A model generated the notes under the pieces. The model ran no database searches. It saw nothing but the letters and a program-made list of their open reading frames with translations, and was not told the origin of the DNA. A stretch of DNA of 64,000 nt from Nesterenkonia alba DSM 19423 (GTDB lineage: Bacteria > Actinomycetota > Actinomycetes > Actinomycetales > Micrococcaceae): NCBI RefSeq assembly GCF_000421745.1, contig NZ_ATXP01000002.1:1-64000 (forward strand), written 5' to 3'. The position numbers and the translations under genes were made by a program. This document shows positions 27,749 to 36,896 of this stretch, one piece after another; the stretch's first letter is position 1; every line of letters starts with the position of its first letter.

Positions 27749-28303
27749 TCAATCGTTGTGGGAAAACTCTACCTGGACGCGCGCCCGAGCGATGGAATCA
27801 AAGCTGATGTGTGTGTCCGGCCCCACTTTGGGCTTCATTCCCTTCTTCGGCGGCGGCTTGACCTCCTGGACGGTGATACCTGTCTCATCCACGGCACGCA
27901 GGGTGGCGGTCAGCTCCGAGCCGGCCACCGGGGTCAGCTCCAGGGTGCGGCCCAGGTTGCGCCGAAAATGCCGCGGCTCAGTGAGCGGACGGGTAGCCCC
28001 AGGGGTGGAGACCTCCAGCTCGTAGGTGTCCAGCTGAGCCAGGGGTGGTTCCTCGGCGTGATTGTCCAGGGTGACGTTCAGTGCCTCGGAGAGCCCGCCG
28101 AGCGTATCGAGGCTGACGTTCTCCGTACCGGAGTAGTAGTCGACGACGACGCGCAGCACCGTACGTGCCCCACTAGTCTGGATCTGGATCTCCTCCAGAA
28201 AAAGCCCGTGGGCGGTCACCGTGGGTTCGACAAGCTCAGCGAGCTGCTCGGCTCGCGGGTCGGTGAAGCGTCGGTCAGAGGTCGCACGCGGTGGAACAGC
28301 CAT
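27749..28303 (-). CDS. rimP: Ribosome maturation factor RimP
   Basis: The 184-residue protein promotes 30S subunit maturation. It carries the RimP N-domain (LAELVEPTVTAHGLFLEEIQI), the acidic strand LRVVVDYYSG and YELEVSTPGATRPLTEPRHF, which is the family signature, then the SH3-like C-domain ending in KARVQVEF-like ARARVQVEFSHND. It heads the rimP-nusA-ylxR-infB operon and follows proS by 86 bp. Confidence 0.93.
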   Translation of the reverse strand: MAVPPRATSDRRFTDPRAEQLAELVEPTVTAHGLFLEEIQIQTSGARTVLRVVVDYYSGTENVSLDTLGGLSEALNVTLDNHAEEPPLAQLDTYELEVSTPGATRPLTEPRHFRRNLGRTLELTPVAGSELTATLRAVDETGITVQEVKPPPKKGMKPKVGPDTHISFDSIARARVQVEFSHND

Positions 28304-28389
28304 GTTCCCATTATGACCGGCTGACCGGGGCGGATCGAGTCCGGCGATCTCCGGCAGAGTCAGGTCAGCGCACCAGCGTCACCGCAGTG

Positions 28390-30258
28390 TCAGCGCAGCG
28401 AGGCGACGCGTTCAGCGATCGGACCCACTGCGTTGCCGGCGTCGAGGTCGGTGACCTCCCCGCTCCGACGGTCCTTCAGCTCGATGCGACCCTCCGGCAG
28501 CCCCCGTCCGACGACGACGATACTCGGCACCCCCAGCAACTCGGCGTCACCGAACTTCACCCCCGGTGAGACCTTCGGCCGGTCGTCGTAGATCACGCTG
28601 ACCCCGGCGGCTTCCAGCTCCGCGGCGAGACGATCGGCGTAGTCGTAGACCTCAGTGCCTTTACCGGTGGCCACCAGGTGCACATCCGCCGGCGCCACGT
28701 TACCGGGCCAGATGATCCCGCGGTCGTCGTGGTTGGCCTCCACCAGGGCCGCCAGGGCCCGGGTAATCCCGAAACCGTAGGACCCCATGGTGACGGTCTG
28801 CAGCGTGCCGTTGGCGTCAAGGACCTGCAAGCCCAGCGCCTCGGCGTACCGGGTTCCGAGCATGAAGATGTGGCCCATCTCAATGCCCCGCCGGGTCACC
28901 AACGGACCGGAGCCGTCCGGGGCGGGGTCGCCGTCGCGGACCACCACCGACTCGATGGTGTCATCCCAGGTGAAGTCACGCCCGGCCACGAGCCCGAAGA
29001 CGTGGTGATCGGCCCGGTTGGCGCCGGTGATCCAGCGGGTACCCGGAACGATCCGCGGATCCACCAGGTAAGGAATCCCGGTGACAGATGCAACCTCACC
29101 GGTGGCGCCCAGTTGGGGCTCATCGAGCCGGAGACCGGGGCCAATGTACCCACGTACCAGACCGGGGTTGGCCTTGAGATCCTCCTCGGTGGCGGCTTCC
29201 AGCTGCAGTTCACCGGCCACCCCGATCTTCTCTCCGATCGTCGCCTCGGCCCGCTTGAGATCCACATCACGGTCCCCGGGTACGGCGATGACCGCCAGCT
29301 TCCGTTCTCCATCCGGAGTGGTGGCGGCGACGACCACGTTCTTCAGGGTGTCCGCGGCGGTCCAGAGACGGTCCTCACGCGGGTGGTCAGCGTTCGCCGC
29401 GGCGACAAGCGTCTCAATGGTGTCCGTACCAGGGGTGTGGTGGACTTCAGCGGCGGGGGCGTCGTCGTAGGGAATCGGCTCCGGCGGCGCAGTGGTGACC
29501 GCCTCCACATTGGCGCGATACCCCCCGGGAGATTCCACGAAGGTGTCTTCACCGACGTCGCTGGGGTGGAGGAACTCCTCAGAGGCGGAACCACCCATGG
29601 CTCCAGACTGAGCAGAGACCGGGACTGCCGGCAGCCCGAGGCGCTCGAAGATCCGCAGATAGGCCGCCCGGTGGGCATCGTAGGCGGCCTGCTGGTCCTC
29701 ATCAGTGAGACAGAAGCTGTAGGAGTCCTTCATGATGAACTCGCGGCCGCGCAGCAGCCCGGCCCGGGGGCGAGCCTCATCCCGGTACTTAGTCTGAATC
29801 TGGTAGAGGTTCAGCGGCAGATCCTTGTAGCTACCGGCGATGTCCTTGACCAGCTGGGTGAAGGCCTCCTCGTGGGTGGGAGCCAACAGATAGTTCGGCA
29901 CCCGGACCTGGCGGGTCTGGCCCTCTGCGTCGGTGTACTCGATGAGTTCAGCCTTGCGGTCGGGCACCCGGAAGATGTTGTCCCCGTATTCCTCCCAACG
30001 GCCTGTGGCCTGGTAGGGCTCCTTGGGCAGCAGGGCCGGGAAGTGGACCTCCTGTGCGCCGATGGCGTCCATCTCTTCACGCACGATGTGCTCGATGCGG
30101 CGCAGCACACGCAGACCCAATGGCAACCAGGAGTAGATACCGGCTGCAGCGGGGCGGATGTACCCGGCGCGGATGAGCAGCTGGTGACTGGCGACGTCGG
30201 CGTCGGCGGGGGCCTCACGGAGGGTGCGCAAAAAGAGGTGGGAGAGTCGAACGGTCAT
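28390..30258 (-). CDS. proS: Prolyl-tRNA synthetase, bacterial type
   Basis: The 622-residue class II synthetase charges tRNA-Pro. It has motif 1/2 regions ([48 protein letters not shown]), an editing (INS) domain of about 200 residues between motifs 2 and 3, motif 3 ([16 protein letters not shown]), and the C-terminal anticodon-binding domain (VHLVATGKG...[27 protein letters not shown]). The presence of the INS domain makes it the prokaryote-like form. It is the first gene of this block's leftward operon. Confidence 0.96.
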   Translation of the reverse strand: MTVRLSHLFLRTLREAPADADVASHQLLIRAGYIRPAAAGIYSWLPLGLRVLRRIEHIVREEMDAIGAQEVHFPALLPKEPYQATGRWEEYGDNIFRVPDRKAELIEYTDAEGQTRQVRVPNYLLAPTHEEAFTQLVKDIAGSYKDLPLNLYQIQTKYRDEARPRAGLLRGREFIMKDSYSFCLTDEDQQAAYDAHRAAYLRIFERLGLPAVPVSAQSGAMGGSASEEFLHPSDVGEDTFVESPGGYRANVEAVTTAPPEPIPYDDAPAAEVHHTPGTDTIETLVAAANADHPREDRLWTAADTLKNVVVAATTPDGERKLAVIAVPGDRDVDLKRAEATIGEKIGVAGELQLEAATEEDLKANPGLVRGYIGPGLRLDEPQLGATGEVASVTGIPYLVDPRIVPGTRWITGANRADHHVFGLVAGRDFTWDDTIESVVVRDGDPAPDGSGPLVTRRGIEMGHIFMLGTRYAEALGLQVLDANGTLQTVTMGSYGFGITRALAALVEANHDDRGIIWPGNVAPADVHLVATGKGTEVYDYADRLAAELEAAGVSVIYDDRPKVSPGVKFGDAELLGVPSIVVVGRGLPEGRIELKDRRSGEVTDLDAGNAVGPIAERVASLR

Positions 30259-30278
30259 GAGGGTGAGTCTAGTCGGGA

Positions 30279-31202
30279 CTACTCGGCGGCGTCGGCGTCG
30301 TCGTCTGCAGGCTCGTCGCTGTCCGACTCGTCTTCGGTGTTCGTATCGCCGTCGGCCTGGCTGTCTTCGTCGCTGCCGTCTTCACTGTCCGTGTCAGTGT
30401 CATCGGCGGCGTCGGCGTCGTCGTCGTTCTCCTCATCGTCCTCCGGTTCGGGCACGGTGATCTCCTCGCCGGTTAACTCACTGAGGATCGCCGCCGCTTG
30501 AACTTGAAGATCGACGACGACGTCGGCGGCCTCCTCATCGGAAAGACTCGCCTCTTGCTCCGCGATCACGGCCACGATCTGCGCGCCCTGGCGGAGCATC
30601 ACCGCCACCGCGTACTCGCTGCCTTCGGTCTGGACTTCCCGCTGGAGCGCGATCCCCTGCTCCGCACCGGTGTGCAGTTCGACCTCTTCGATCTGCGTGG
30701 TCGAATCAGTCTGCTGCCCGTCAACATCACGGGTGACGGTGTACTCGCTGCAGGAGCCAAGCCCTTGCTCCTCATTGCGCAGATGCCCCTGGGCGGCCGA
30801 AGCATCAGGGAAGGTGTAGGCGTGGGTCTCAGTGGTCTCCGCCACGGCGAAGGCCGCCAGAGCGGAGGTGGGCACCGGTAACGCCGAGGAAACCACATGG
30901 TGTTTGCACTGCGGCGGGTCGACGCTGAGCCGCTGTAGCTCGGTGTTGAGCTCACGCTGGTGTTCCCAGTAGTCATCGGTGTCAGTGATGTCTCCGGAGG
31001 TATGGGACTCCAAGGCGCTGCGCAGTTCCTCGTGGCTCAGCTGCTCACCGGTGGGGTCCGGAGCGGTGACGGCCATGTCCTCAACCTGCCCAGCGGGGCC
31101 GCCGCTGATCTCCTCGGGTGCCTGCTGAGGTTCGGGGCCACAGGCGGTCAGCAACACGGCGGCGGTACAGCTGAGCACCAGGGCGGCACGGGAGGTTTTC
31201 AT
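30279..31202 (-). CDS. Putative lipoprotein with acidic C-terminal tail
   Basis: The 307-residue protein begins with a lipoprotein signal, [21 protein letters not shown], whose cysteine (near residue 21) would be lipidated. The middle ~200 residues contain one plausible folded domain; the last ~55 residues are nearly pure Asp/Glu/Ser/Thr/Ala ([16 protein letters not shown]). ATG 31202 gives a normal signal peptide. GTG 31274 overlaps the kinase stop in a GTGA arrangement but would add 24 residues before the signal; coupling may still occur. It is the third gene of the sigma-kinase-lipoprotein operon and may be the surface sensor or target of that system (inference). Confidence 0.65.
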   Translation of the reverse strand: MKTSRAALVLSCTAAVLLTACGPEPQQAPEEISGGPAGQVEDMAVTAPDPTGEQLSHEELRSALESHTSGDITDTDDYWEHQRELNTELQRLSVDPPQCKHHVVSSALPVPTSALAAFAVAETTETHAYTFPDASAAQGHLRNEEQGLGSCSEYTVTRDVDGQQTDSTTQIEEVELHTGAEQGIALQREVQTEGSEYAVAVMLRQGAQIVAVIAEQEASLSDEEAADVVVDLQVQAAAILSELTGEEITVPEPEDDEENDDDADAADDTDTDSEDGSDEDSQADGDTNTEDESDSDEPADDDADAAE

Positions 31203-31270
31203 CCCCACCAGTATCGGGGCCGGATCTGCTGTGGCCGGGGTGCACTCGCCGGGTGAAGCGGAGTCGACCG

Positions 31271-32707
31271 TCACTCCGTGACACGGAAAGTGTGGGTGGT
31301 CTCCAGTTCGGTACCGTCAGGGGCCTGGCCGCGCAAAGTGATCTGAGCCTGCCCCGGTGCGCTCGGTGTGAGCGTGACATCCGGGTCCGTGGCGATGTAA
31401 TCCCCGGTGGGCAGCACCCAGACCCAGGATTCGACGTCCTCGGTCTCCGCGGTGAACACAGCTTCCTCCCCTACGGTGAGCTCTTCCGGCCCATCGATGG
31501 AGACGCTGGCACCATCGGCCTGCTCCGGCGGGGAGCCCTGATCGGGGACGAACAATCCGGCGACCAACCCCACACTGAGAGCGAGAACGACGACGCCGGC
31601 GAGCACCACCACACGCAGCGCGCGGGACCTGGGGCGGGGCGGGTTGTGCGCTCCCCCGCCCGGTACGCTCCCAGCTGCTGCTCCTCCCCGCTGGGGTGAG
31701 GGGCCGGCTGCCCCGGGTGATGCGGTGTGGGCTGGGGTGCTGGCACCCGGGGTCGGCGGTGCTGCGGTGCGTGGAGGCGGTGGACTCAGGGCGTGGTCGA
31801 TCTCCTGAAGCCAGGTGGCGGCGTCGGGCTGCCGCTGTCCAGGGTCCGGGTGCATACCGCGGGCGATCGCCGTGTGGAAGGCCTCAGGCACCTCAGCATC
31901 CCGCCCCGCCCAGCGCAACACCGCAGACATCGCCCAGATATCCGCTCGGGTATCGACCAGCCCAGGGGCGCTCTGCTCGGGGGGCCGGAAGCCCGCCGTA
32001 CCACCAGAGACCGTCAGGCCCGAGTTCATGGCCAGGTCCTTGCACATGCCGAGGTCCGCCAGCAGCAGCCGTTCTCCGCGCCGGATGAGCCGCGGCTCCC
32101 CCAAGGTTCCCGTCTGGGGCGCGGGGGCGTCGTCGTACGCTGTGCTGCCGGGGGCGCGATCATCAGGATCGATACTGTCCCCTGGGCGCTGATGTGCTGG
32201 CCACTGGTGCTCAGCCGGTTGGTGCTCCCTCGATGGGTGCTCCGTTGTGCTGTCCAGGGCAGAAGCATCCGTAGTAAGTAACAGATTCCCCGGGCTGAGG
32301 TCCCGGTGTACGAGCTGAGCCCGATGCACGGCAGAGACCGCCTCGGCCAGCGGTCGGGCAAGTGCCAGCAGGTCTTCGGGCCGTGCACGCCACCCGCTGT
32401 CCCACAGGCGGCGAAGGCGCTCAGCGAGAGTGCCACGGTCGGCGTACTGCAGCACCAAGTAAGGCTGCTGGCGGTCCGATTCGCCGATGTCGTGGATGCT
32501 GACCACCCCGGGGCTGTCCACCCTGCGCAGCGTCCGACCCTCGGTGAGGAAACGTTCGCGGATCTCCGGGTTGAGGCTGTGATTCTCCGCGAGGATCTTG
32601 ACGACCACCGTGTCATCGAGCACCTCGTCGACGGCCCGATGCACTGTGGCGAATGAGCCCACGCCGATGACCTCCTCGAGCCGGTACCGGCCCAGCTGCT
32701 CGGTCAC
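31271..32707 (-). CDS. Membrane Ser/Thr protein kinase with linker insert and extracellular domain
   Basis: The 478-residue protein starts with a kinase domain: GVGSFATVH (P-loop), catalytic Lys37 in VVVKIL, HRDLSPGN (134-141), and D218 in LADLGMCKD where most kinases have DFG. Between N141 and D218 there is an insert of about 60 residues rich in His, Gln, Pro and acidic residues (EHQPAEHQWPAHQRPGD), far longer than usual. After a Pro-rich linker a membrane segment lies near 365-387, followed by an ~80-residue Ig/PKD-like extracellular domain with EDVESWVWVLPTGD. It overlaps both neighbours by four bases. Whether it is active despite DLG is uncertain, but DLG is seen in working bacterial kinases. 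Confidence 0.8.
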   Translation of the reverse strand: MTEQLGRYRLEEVIGVGSFATVHRAVDEVLDDTVVVKILAENHSLNPEIRERFLTEGRTLRRVDSPGVVSIHDIGESDRQQPYLVLQYADRGTLAERLRRLWDSGWRARPEDLLALARPLAEAVSAVHRAQLVHRDLSPGNLLLTTDASALDSTTEHPSREHQPAEHQWPAHQRPGDSIDPDDRAPGSTAYDDAPAPQTGTLGEPRLIRRGERLLLADLGMCKDLAMNSGLTVSGGTAGFRPPEQSAPGLVDTRADIWAMSAVLRWAGRDAEVPEAFHTAIARGMHPDPGQRQPDAATWLQEIDHALSPPPPRTAAPPTPGASTPAHTASPGAAGPSPQRGGAAAGSVPGGGAHNPPRPRSRALRVVVLAGVVVLALSVGLVAGLFVPDQGSPPEQADGASVSIDGPEELTVGEEAVFTAETEDVESWVWVLPTGDYIATDPDVTLTPSAPGQAQITLRGQAPDGTELETTHTFRVTE

Positions 32708-33426
32708 GGGGTGATCCCACCCCGGCGTGTGGCGGGGCTGCTGGGCTGGGCGCTCCCGGGCGAAGGCGCATCAGGCATCCGACCGCGGCTGGCCTGGTCG
32801 TCGTCCACGGCATCCTCTCTCAGATGTGCGGCCACCATGGCCCTACCCCGGCTGATCTGGGCCTTCACGGTGCCCTGGGCGCGGCCGAGGCGTTCAGCGA
32901 TCTCGGCGTAACTGCGGCCTTCCATGTCGCGGAGGACAACGGGCTCCCGGTACAACTCCGGCAAAGAGGCAAGCGCCTCCTGGACTGTGGCGCGGGTGGC
33001 GATCATCGAGCTCATGCGCACCGCCTCCCCCACATCCTCACTCAGCGGTGCGGTGGACCGCTGCCGGCGCAGATGATCCACCACCCGGCGCCGGACAATG
33101 CTGTGCACCCAGGTGGTGACTTTGCCGCGACCGTCATAGGAACTGATCGAGGAGGCGACGGAGATCAACGCGTCCTGGGCGACGTCGTCGACGGCTGCCT
33201 GATCCACCAGCGCCGCCCGGGCGAAACGGCGCACTACCCCGGAGGCATCCAGCGCTTCGATGAGCAACTCCGCGGCCCACGGCTGCTCAGGTGCGGATTG
33301 GGCAAGCAGGCGCAGGGCGTCGTCGTACTCCCCGGACTCAACCGTCTGCTGGGTGAGTCGGCGCGCCTGACGCTGGTCGCCAGCACGCAACGCCTGGTGC
33401 AGCGTCTCCTTCAGATCCTCAGACAC
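32704..33426 (-). CDS. RNA polymerase sigma factor, sigma-70 (ECF-like)
   Basis: The 240-residue protein has a sigma-2 domain (VDDVAQDALISVASSISSYDGRGKVTTWVHSIVRRRVVDHLRRQR) and sigma-4 (LPELYREPVVLRDMEGRSYAEIAERLGRAQGTVKAQISRGR). The N-terminal ~70 residues form a helical extension, and the C-terminal ~35 residues are disordered. Its stop overlaps the kinase start (ATGA). No anti-sigma gene is adjacent; instead a kinase and a lipoprotein follow, as in kinase-linked ECF groups. Activity could be set by phosphorylation (inference). Confidence 0.85.
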   Translation of the reverse strand: MSEDLKETLHQALRAGDQRQARRLTQQTVESGEYDDALRLLAQSAPEQPWAAELLIEALDASGVVRRFARAALVDQAAVDDVAQDALISVASSISSYDGRGKVTTWVHSIVRRRVVDHLRRQRSTAPLSEDVGEAVRMSSMIATRATVQEALASLPELYREPVVLRDMEGRSYAEIAERLGRAQGTVKAQISRGRAMVAAHLREDAVDDDQASRGRMPDAPSPGSAQPSSPATRRGGITP

Positions 33427-33541
33427 TCTTGAAGTCTATACAGGCGCCGGAGACCCACCCACCCGCATGCTTTCGCGGGCACCGCGGACCTGAGGCGCCG
33501 CGGCCAGCGCGAACCGACCACCGTCCGGGCCCACCCGCCTT

Positions 33542-33605
33542 CCGCATACCTCTATGAACCGTGCATGACGCTATAGCCCTATGCAGGGTTCATAGAGGTA
33601 TGCGG
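33542..33605 (-). repeat. 64-nt palindromic element, type B, copy 1
   Basis: The 19-nt arms at 33542-33560 and 33587-33605 (CCGCATACCTCTATGAACC and its exact complement) are perfectly paired; TT/AA extends them to 33540-33607. The 26-nt centre on the minus strand opens CTGCATAGGGCTATAG. A second copy at 34754-34817 has the opposite orientation, and the gene at 33673-34761 lies between them. It sits in the divergent interval between sigma factor and this gene, so it is not a simple terminator. Confidence 0.8.
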
Positions 33606-33672
33606 AATTGAACGGTGGTGGGGCTGTGGAAATCGCCTGCAGAACTTTCGGACCTTGTCCACGATAGGAGGC

Positions 33673-34761
33673 ATGAGCGTTTCAGCTGGATCCGCGGCCC
33701 CAGAACTCATCCTGAGCCACCCCAGAGAAGACGGAACTCATACGGCTCACCGCCTAGGACGAGGCGTGCGCCAGGGCCACCTCATCCGGATCAGGCGCGG
33801 TGTCTATACGCAGACACAGTCGTGGATGCAGGCATATCCCATGCAACGCTTCGGGCTGACCGCAGAGGCTGTGGCGCAGAAGCTGCCCGAGGCAGTGTTG
33901 TGCCGCGAAACAGCCCTGTACGTCTGGGACCTCCCCCTGGTGAAGGTGCCACAGAATGTGCACGTACGCGCCAAAACCCGCGGACACGCCCGGACTGTCC
34001 CGCAGCCGCCCATGACCGGTGGTCTCAGTACCAGCGAGTTCACCAGGCAGGCTGCCGAGCGTGGAATTGAGTCGGTGACCGAGCACGCCCTTCGGGGGTT
34101 CGGCACCGAATACGTGGTGCTGGGTCGTGGAGCGGAATGGCCGTCGTCGTGCTCTGTGCACACGGCAAGCGGGGAGGTCATGGTGGAACCCCTGTGTTTT
34201 GCGCTGGCGGATACCGTGCCGCATATGGCGTTCACCGAAAGCGTGGTGGTGCTCGACGCCGCCCTGAGAGGCACAAGCCAACACCCTGCAGTCAGCCTTG
34301 AGGATCTGCGGTCAGCGGCTGAGCTGTTTCGCTGGAAGCGACCCTCCCGCTATCGGTGGGAGCAGGCTCTGGCGTTTGCGACCCCGGTCTCCGAATCGCC
34401 TGGCGAGTCTCTGGCGCGGGCGTTGTTTCATCAGTTGGGATTCACGGCTCCCCAGTTGCAGACCTCTCTGGAGGTGGACGGACGAAGGTACCGGTTGGAT
34501 TTCGAGTGGGAGGAGGGGCGCATCGTCGGGGAGTTTGACGGTTGGGCCAAATACCAGGAGGGCGGGCGAGAGATGCTGCGCCAGGAAAAGCTCCGAGAGG
34601 ACGATATCCGCAGCACCGGTCGGCGGGTGGTGAGGATGTACTGGGAGGATCTGCTGAAGCCGGACCGCCTGCGACGAAAGCTGGAGCGTGCCGGTGTGCC
34701 GCGCCGTGAGGCCGCCTCGCCCAGCCATGGGCCCCTCCCCGGCCGGAGCGTTTCTGCATAA
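33673..34761 (+). CDS. AbiEi-like / DUF559 (Vsr-type nuclease) protein
   Basis: The 362-residue protein has an N-terminal winged-helix-like segment (GRGVRQGHLIRIRRGVYT), resembling the AbiEi antitoxin DNA-binding domain, and a C-terminal DUF559/very-short-patch-repair-like nuclease fold: RYRLDFEW supplies the acidic residue, VGEFDGWAKY the E-x-D...K site, and GRRVVRMYWEDLL the last strand and helix. AbiEi and DUF559 combinations are frequent in actinobacteria but their role is not known. ATG 33673 is used; TTG 33655 is possible. The gene is bracketed by two 64-bp palindromes in inverted orientation, and its stop codon lies in the left arm of the second. Confidence 0.75.
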   Translation: MSVSAGSAAPELILSHPREDGTHTAHRLGRGVRQGHLIRIRRGVYTQTQSWMQAYPMQRFGLTAEAVAQKLPEAVLCRETALYVWDLPLVKVPQNVHVRAKTRGHARTVPQPPMTGGLSTSEFTRQAAERGIESVTEHALRGFGTEYVVLGRGAEWPSSCSVHTASGEVMVEPLCFALADTVPHMAFTESVVVLDAALRGTSQHPAVSLEDLRSAAELFRWKRPSRYRWEQALAFATPVSESPGESLARALFHQLGFTAPQLQTSLEVDGRRYRLDFEWEEGRIVGEFDGWAKYQEGGREMLRQEKLREDDIRSTGRRVVRMYWEDLLKPDRLRRKLERAGVPRREAASPSHGPLPGRSVSA

Positions 34762-34817
34762 CCCCATGAACTCCGCATAGGGCTATAACCTCATGCGTAG
34801 TTCATACGGTTATGCAG
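34754..34817 (+). repeat. 64-nt palindromic element, type B, copy 2
   Basis: Arms 34754-34772 (CTGCATAACCCCATGAACT) and 34799-34817 pair at 17 of 19 positions. The 26-nt centre opens CCGCATAGGGCTATAA. It is the inverse of copy 1 at 33542-33605 and shares much of its sequence. The first eight bases are the end of the DUF559-type gene and include its TAA stop. It also separates that gene from the convergent GNAT gene and may act as a terminator there. Confidence 0.75.
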
Positions 34818-34828
34818 GATAGGGACAG

Positions 34829-35656
34829 TCAGAACAGCACAGTGGCGTAGGTACCCACCTCACGGAACCCGACCCGCCGGTAGGTGCGCACCGCCGGGGT
34901 GTTGTAGCCGTTGACGTAGAGGCTCACGCACGGCGCCAACCCCAGTCCGTAGCGCACCACCGCAGCCATACCCGGCTCAGCGAGCCCCCGCCCCCGCCAG
35001 GCCGGCGGAACCCACACTCCCTGGACTTGCACCACCTGCTCGGTCACCGCACCGAACTCTGCTTTGAAGATGATCTGCCGAGTCTCAGGGTCCACGGCGA
35101 TGAGCGCATGCCCATCCCGGATGAGGCGACGGATCCGGTCCCGGTACTGGGCGGTGCCCTGCGTGTAGGGGGAGAACCCGAGCTCTTCGGTGAACATCGC
35201 CGCACAAGCCTTCTCCACGGCAGGAAACTCAGCCTCCGTGGCGCGACGAACACCGGAGAGGGGTACGACGTCGGACGTTTGCTCCATGACCATCAGCGGC
35301 TGGTGATCCCGGATGTCGCGATAGCGCCGCCAGCCGGTGGCCTCGAACAGACTTAGCACCGGCTCCGCTCGCCCATAGATGGATGAAACTCTCCGCCGCA
35401 AGGCGCGCACCGCCTGCCCGTAAAGCCGCCCCGCCTCGGCGTCGGCTCCCAGCGGGATGATGTTGGAGCCCACCCAGCAGGCAGAGGCAAGGGACTCCCC
35501 GGCGTCGACTCCGAGGACTAAGGACCCGTTACGGCCACCGGCGGGCGCTGCCGTGCCGCGGGAGTTCACCGCTGCGGCGGCGGAGACATTGGCGACCGGG
35601 TCAGCGTCAAGGACCCGCTGCAGCGCCGGAGTGTCTTCGGCGGTGAGAATCCGCAC
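34829..35656 (-). CDS. GNAT-family N-acetyltransferase (DUF4081-type)
   Basis: The 275-residue protein has a N-terminal DUF4081-like half (VLDADPVANVSAAAAVNSRG) and a C-terminal GNAT core with VQGVWVPPAWRGRGLAEPGM (acetyl-CoA pyrophosphate loop, RGRGLA) and VSLYVNGYNTPAVRTYRRVGF. A frame open to 36031 is not used since it would lie within ispG. GTG 35656 is the first sensible start after the ispG stop at 35694. It is downstream of ispG, 37 bp away, likely the same operon (dxr-rseP-ispG-GNAT). Substrate unknown. Confidence 0.7.
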   Translation of the reverse strand: MRILTAEDTPALQRVLDADPVANVSAAAAVNSRGTAAPAGGRNGSLVLGVDAGESLASACWVGSNIIPLGADAEAGRLYGQAVRALRRRVSSIYGRAEPVLSLFEATGWRRYRDIRDHQPLMVMEQTSDVVPLSGVRRATEAEFPAVEKACAAMFTEELGFSPYTQGTAQYRDRIRRLIRDGHALIAVDPETRQIIFKAEFGAVTEQVVQVQGVWVPPAWRGRGLAEPGMAAVVRYGLGLAPCVSLYVNGYNTPAVRTYRRVGFREVGTYATVLF

Positions 35657-35693
35657 CGCACCGTCAGTAGCGCGGGCAACTTTGGAGACGGGG

Positions 35694-36869
35694 TCAGCTG
35701 ACGGAGACCACAGGGGCACCGGCGGGGGCGTCCTCTCCCTCGGGGTCGAGCCCCATCTCCTCGGCGAGCCGGTTGGCCTCATCGATGAGTGTTTCGACGA
35801 TCTGATCCTCAGGCACCGTCTTGATGACCTCGCCCTTGACGAAGATCTGACCCTTTCCGTTGCCGGAGGCGACACCCAGGTCAGCGTCGCGCGCCTCCCC
35901 GGGTCCATTGACCACACAGCCCATGACGGCCACGCGCAGGGGGACTTCCATCCCTTCCAGCCCGGCGGTGACTTCCTCGGCCAGTGTGTAGACATCCACC
36001 TGAGCACGGCCACAGCTCGGGCAGGAGACAATCTCCAGCTTTCGCGGCCGCAGGTTCAGGGATTCGAGAAGCTGGTTGCCGACTTTGACTTCTTCGGCCG
36101 GTGGGGCCGAAAGGCTCACACGAATGGTGTCTCCGATGCCCTTAGACAGCAAGGCGCCGAAAGCGGTGGCGGACTTGATGGTGCCCTGGAACGCGGGGCC
36201 GGCCTCGGTCACCCCCAGGTGCAGAGGCCAGTCACCGCGTTCGGCGAGCATCTCATAGGCCTGAACCATGATGACCGGGTCGTGGTGCTTCACCGAAATC
36301 TTGAAGTCGTGGAAGTCGTGCTCTTCGAACAGTGACGCTTCCCACACGGCGGACTCCACCAGTGCCTCGGGGGTGGCTTTGCCGTATTTGTCCATCAGCC
36401 GCTTGTCCAGAGACCCTGCGTTGACCCCGATACGCAAGCTGACCCCGTGGTCGGAGGCCATTTTGGCGATCTCACCGACCTGGTCATCGAATTTGCGGAT
36501 ATTACCGGGGTTGACCCGGACCGCACCGCAGCCGGCCTCGATGGCGGCGTAGACGTATTTGGGCTGGAAGTGGATATCGGCGATCACCGGGATCTGGGAC
36601 TTCTGCGCGATGATCGGCAACGCAGCGGCGTCTTTATCCGTGGGGCAGGCCACCCGGACGATGTCACAGCCGGAAGCTGTCAGCTCAGCAATCTGCTGCA
36701 GGGTGGCGTTGATGTCGTGGGTTTTGGTGGTGGTCATCGACTGCACCGAGATGGGGTGGTCGCTGCCGACGCCGACGTCACCAACGTAGAAGTTGCGGGT
36801 CTTACGCCGCGGGGCGAGCACCGGCGGCGGTTCCTTGACCGTGGGCATGCCGAGATCAATGGCAGTCAT
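35694..36869 (-). CDS. ispG: 4-hydroxy-3-methylbut-2-en-1-yl diphosphate synthase
   Basis: This 391-residue iron-sulfur enzyme catalyses the sixth step of the MEP pathway to isoprenoids. It has a TIM-barrel start ([21 protein letters not shown]), [22 protein letters not shown] and the [4Fe-4S]-binding cysteines in SCPSCGRAQ and [12 protein letters not shown]. The order dxr-rseP-ispG is conserved in actinobacteria. The C-terminal ~25 residues are acidic and probably disordered. It starts 28 bp after the rseP stop. Confidence 0.96.
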   Translation of the reverse strand: MTAIDLGMPTVKEPPPVLAPRRKTRNFYVGDVGVGSDHPISVQSMTTTKTHDINATLQQIAELTASGCDIVRVACPTDKDAAALPIIAQKSQIPVIADIHFQPKYVYAAIEAGCGAVRVNPGNIRKFDDQVGEIAKMASDHGVSLRIGVNAGSLDKRLMDKYGKATPEALVESAVWEASLFEEHDFHDFKISVKHHDPVIMVQAYEMLAERGDWPLHLGVTEAGPAFQGTIKSATAFGALLSKGIGDTIRVSLSAPPAEEVKVGNQLLESLNLRPRKLEIVSCPSCGRAQVDVYTLAEEVTAGLEGMEVPLRVAVMGCVVNGPGEARDADLGVASGNGKGQIFVKGEVIKTVPEDQIVETLIDEANRLAEEMGLDPEGEDAPAGAPVVSVS

Positions 36870-36896
36870 GCTCCCATGGTACGCCGCCGTGGCGGG

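Noticed and set aside
35697-36031. Longer GNAT reading frame reaching into ispG
   Set aside because: It would overlap ispG by 340 bp with non-protein-like sequence; the GNAT/DUF4081 similarity begins downstream of the ispG stop.
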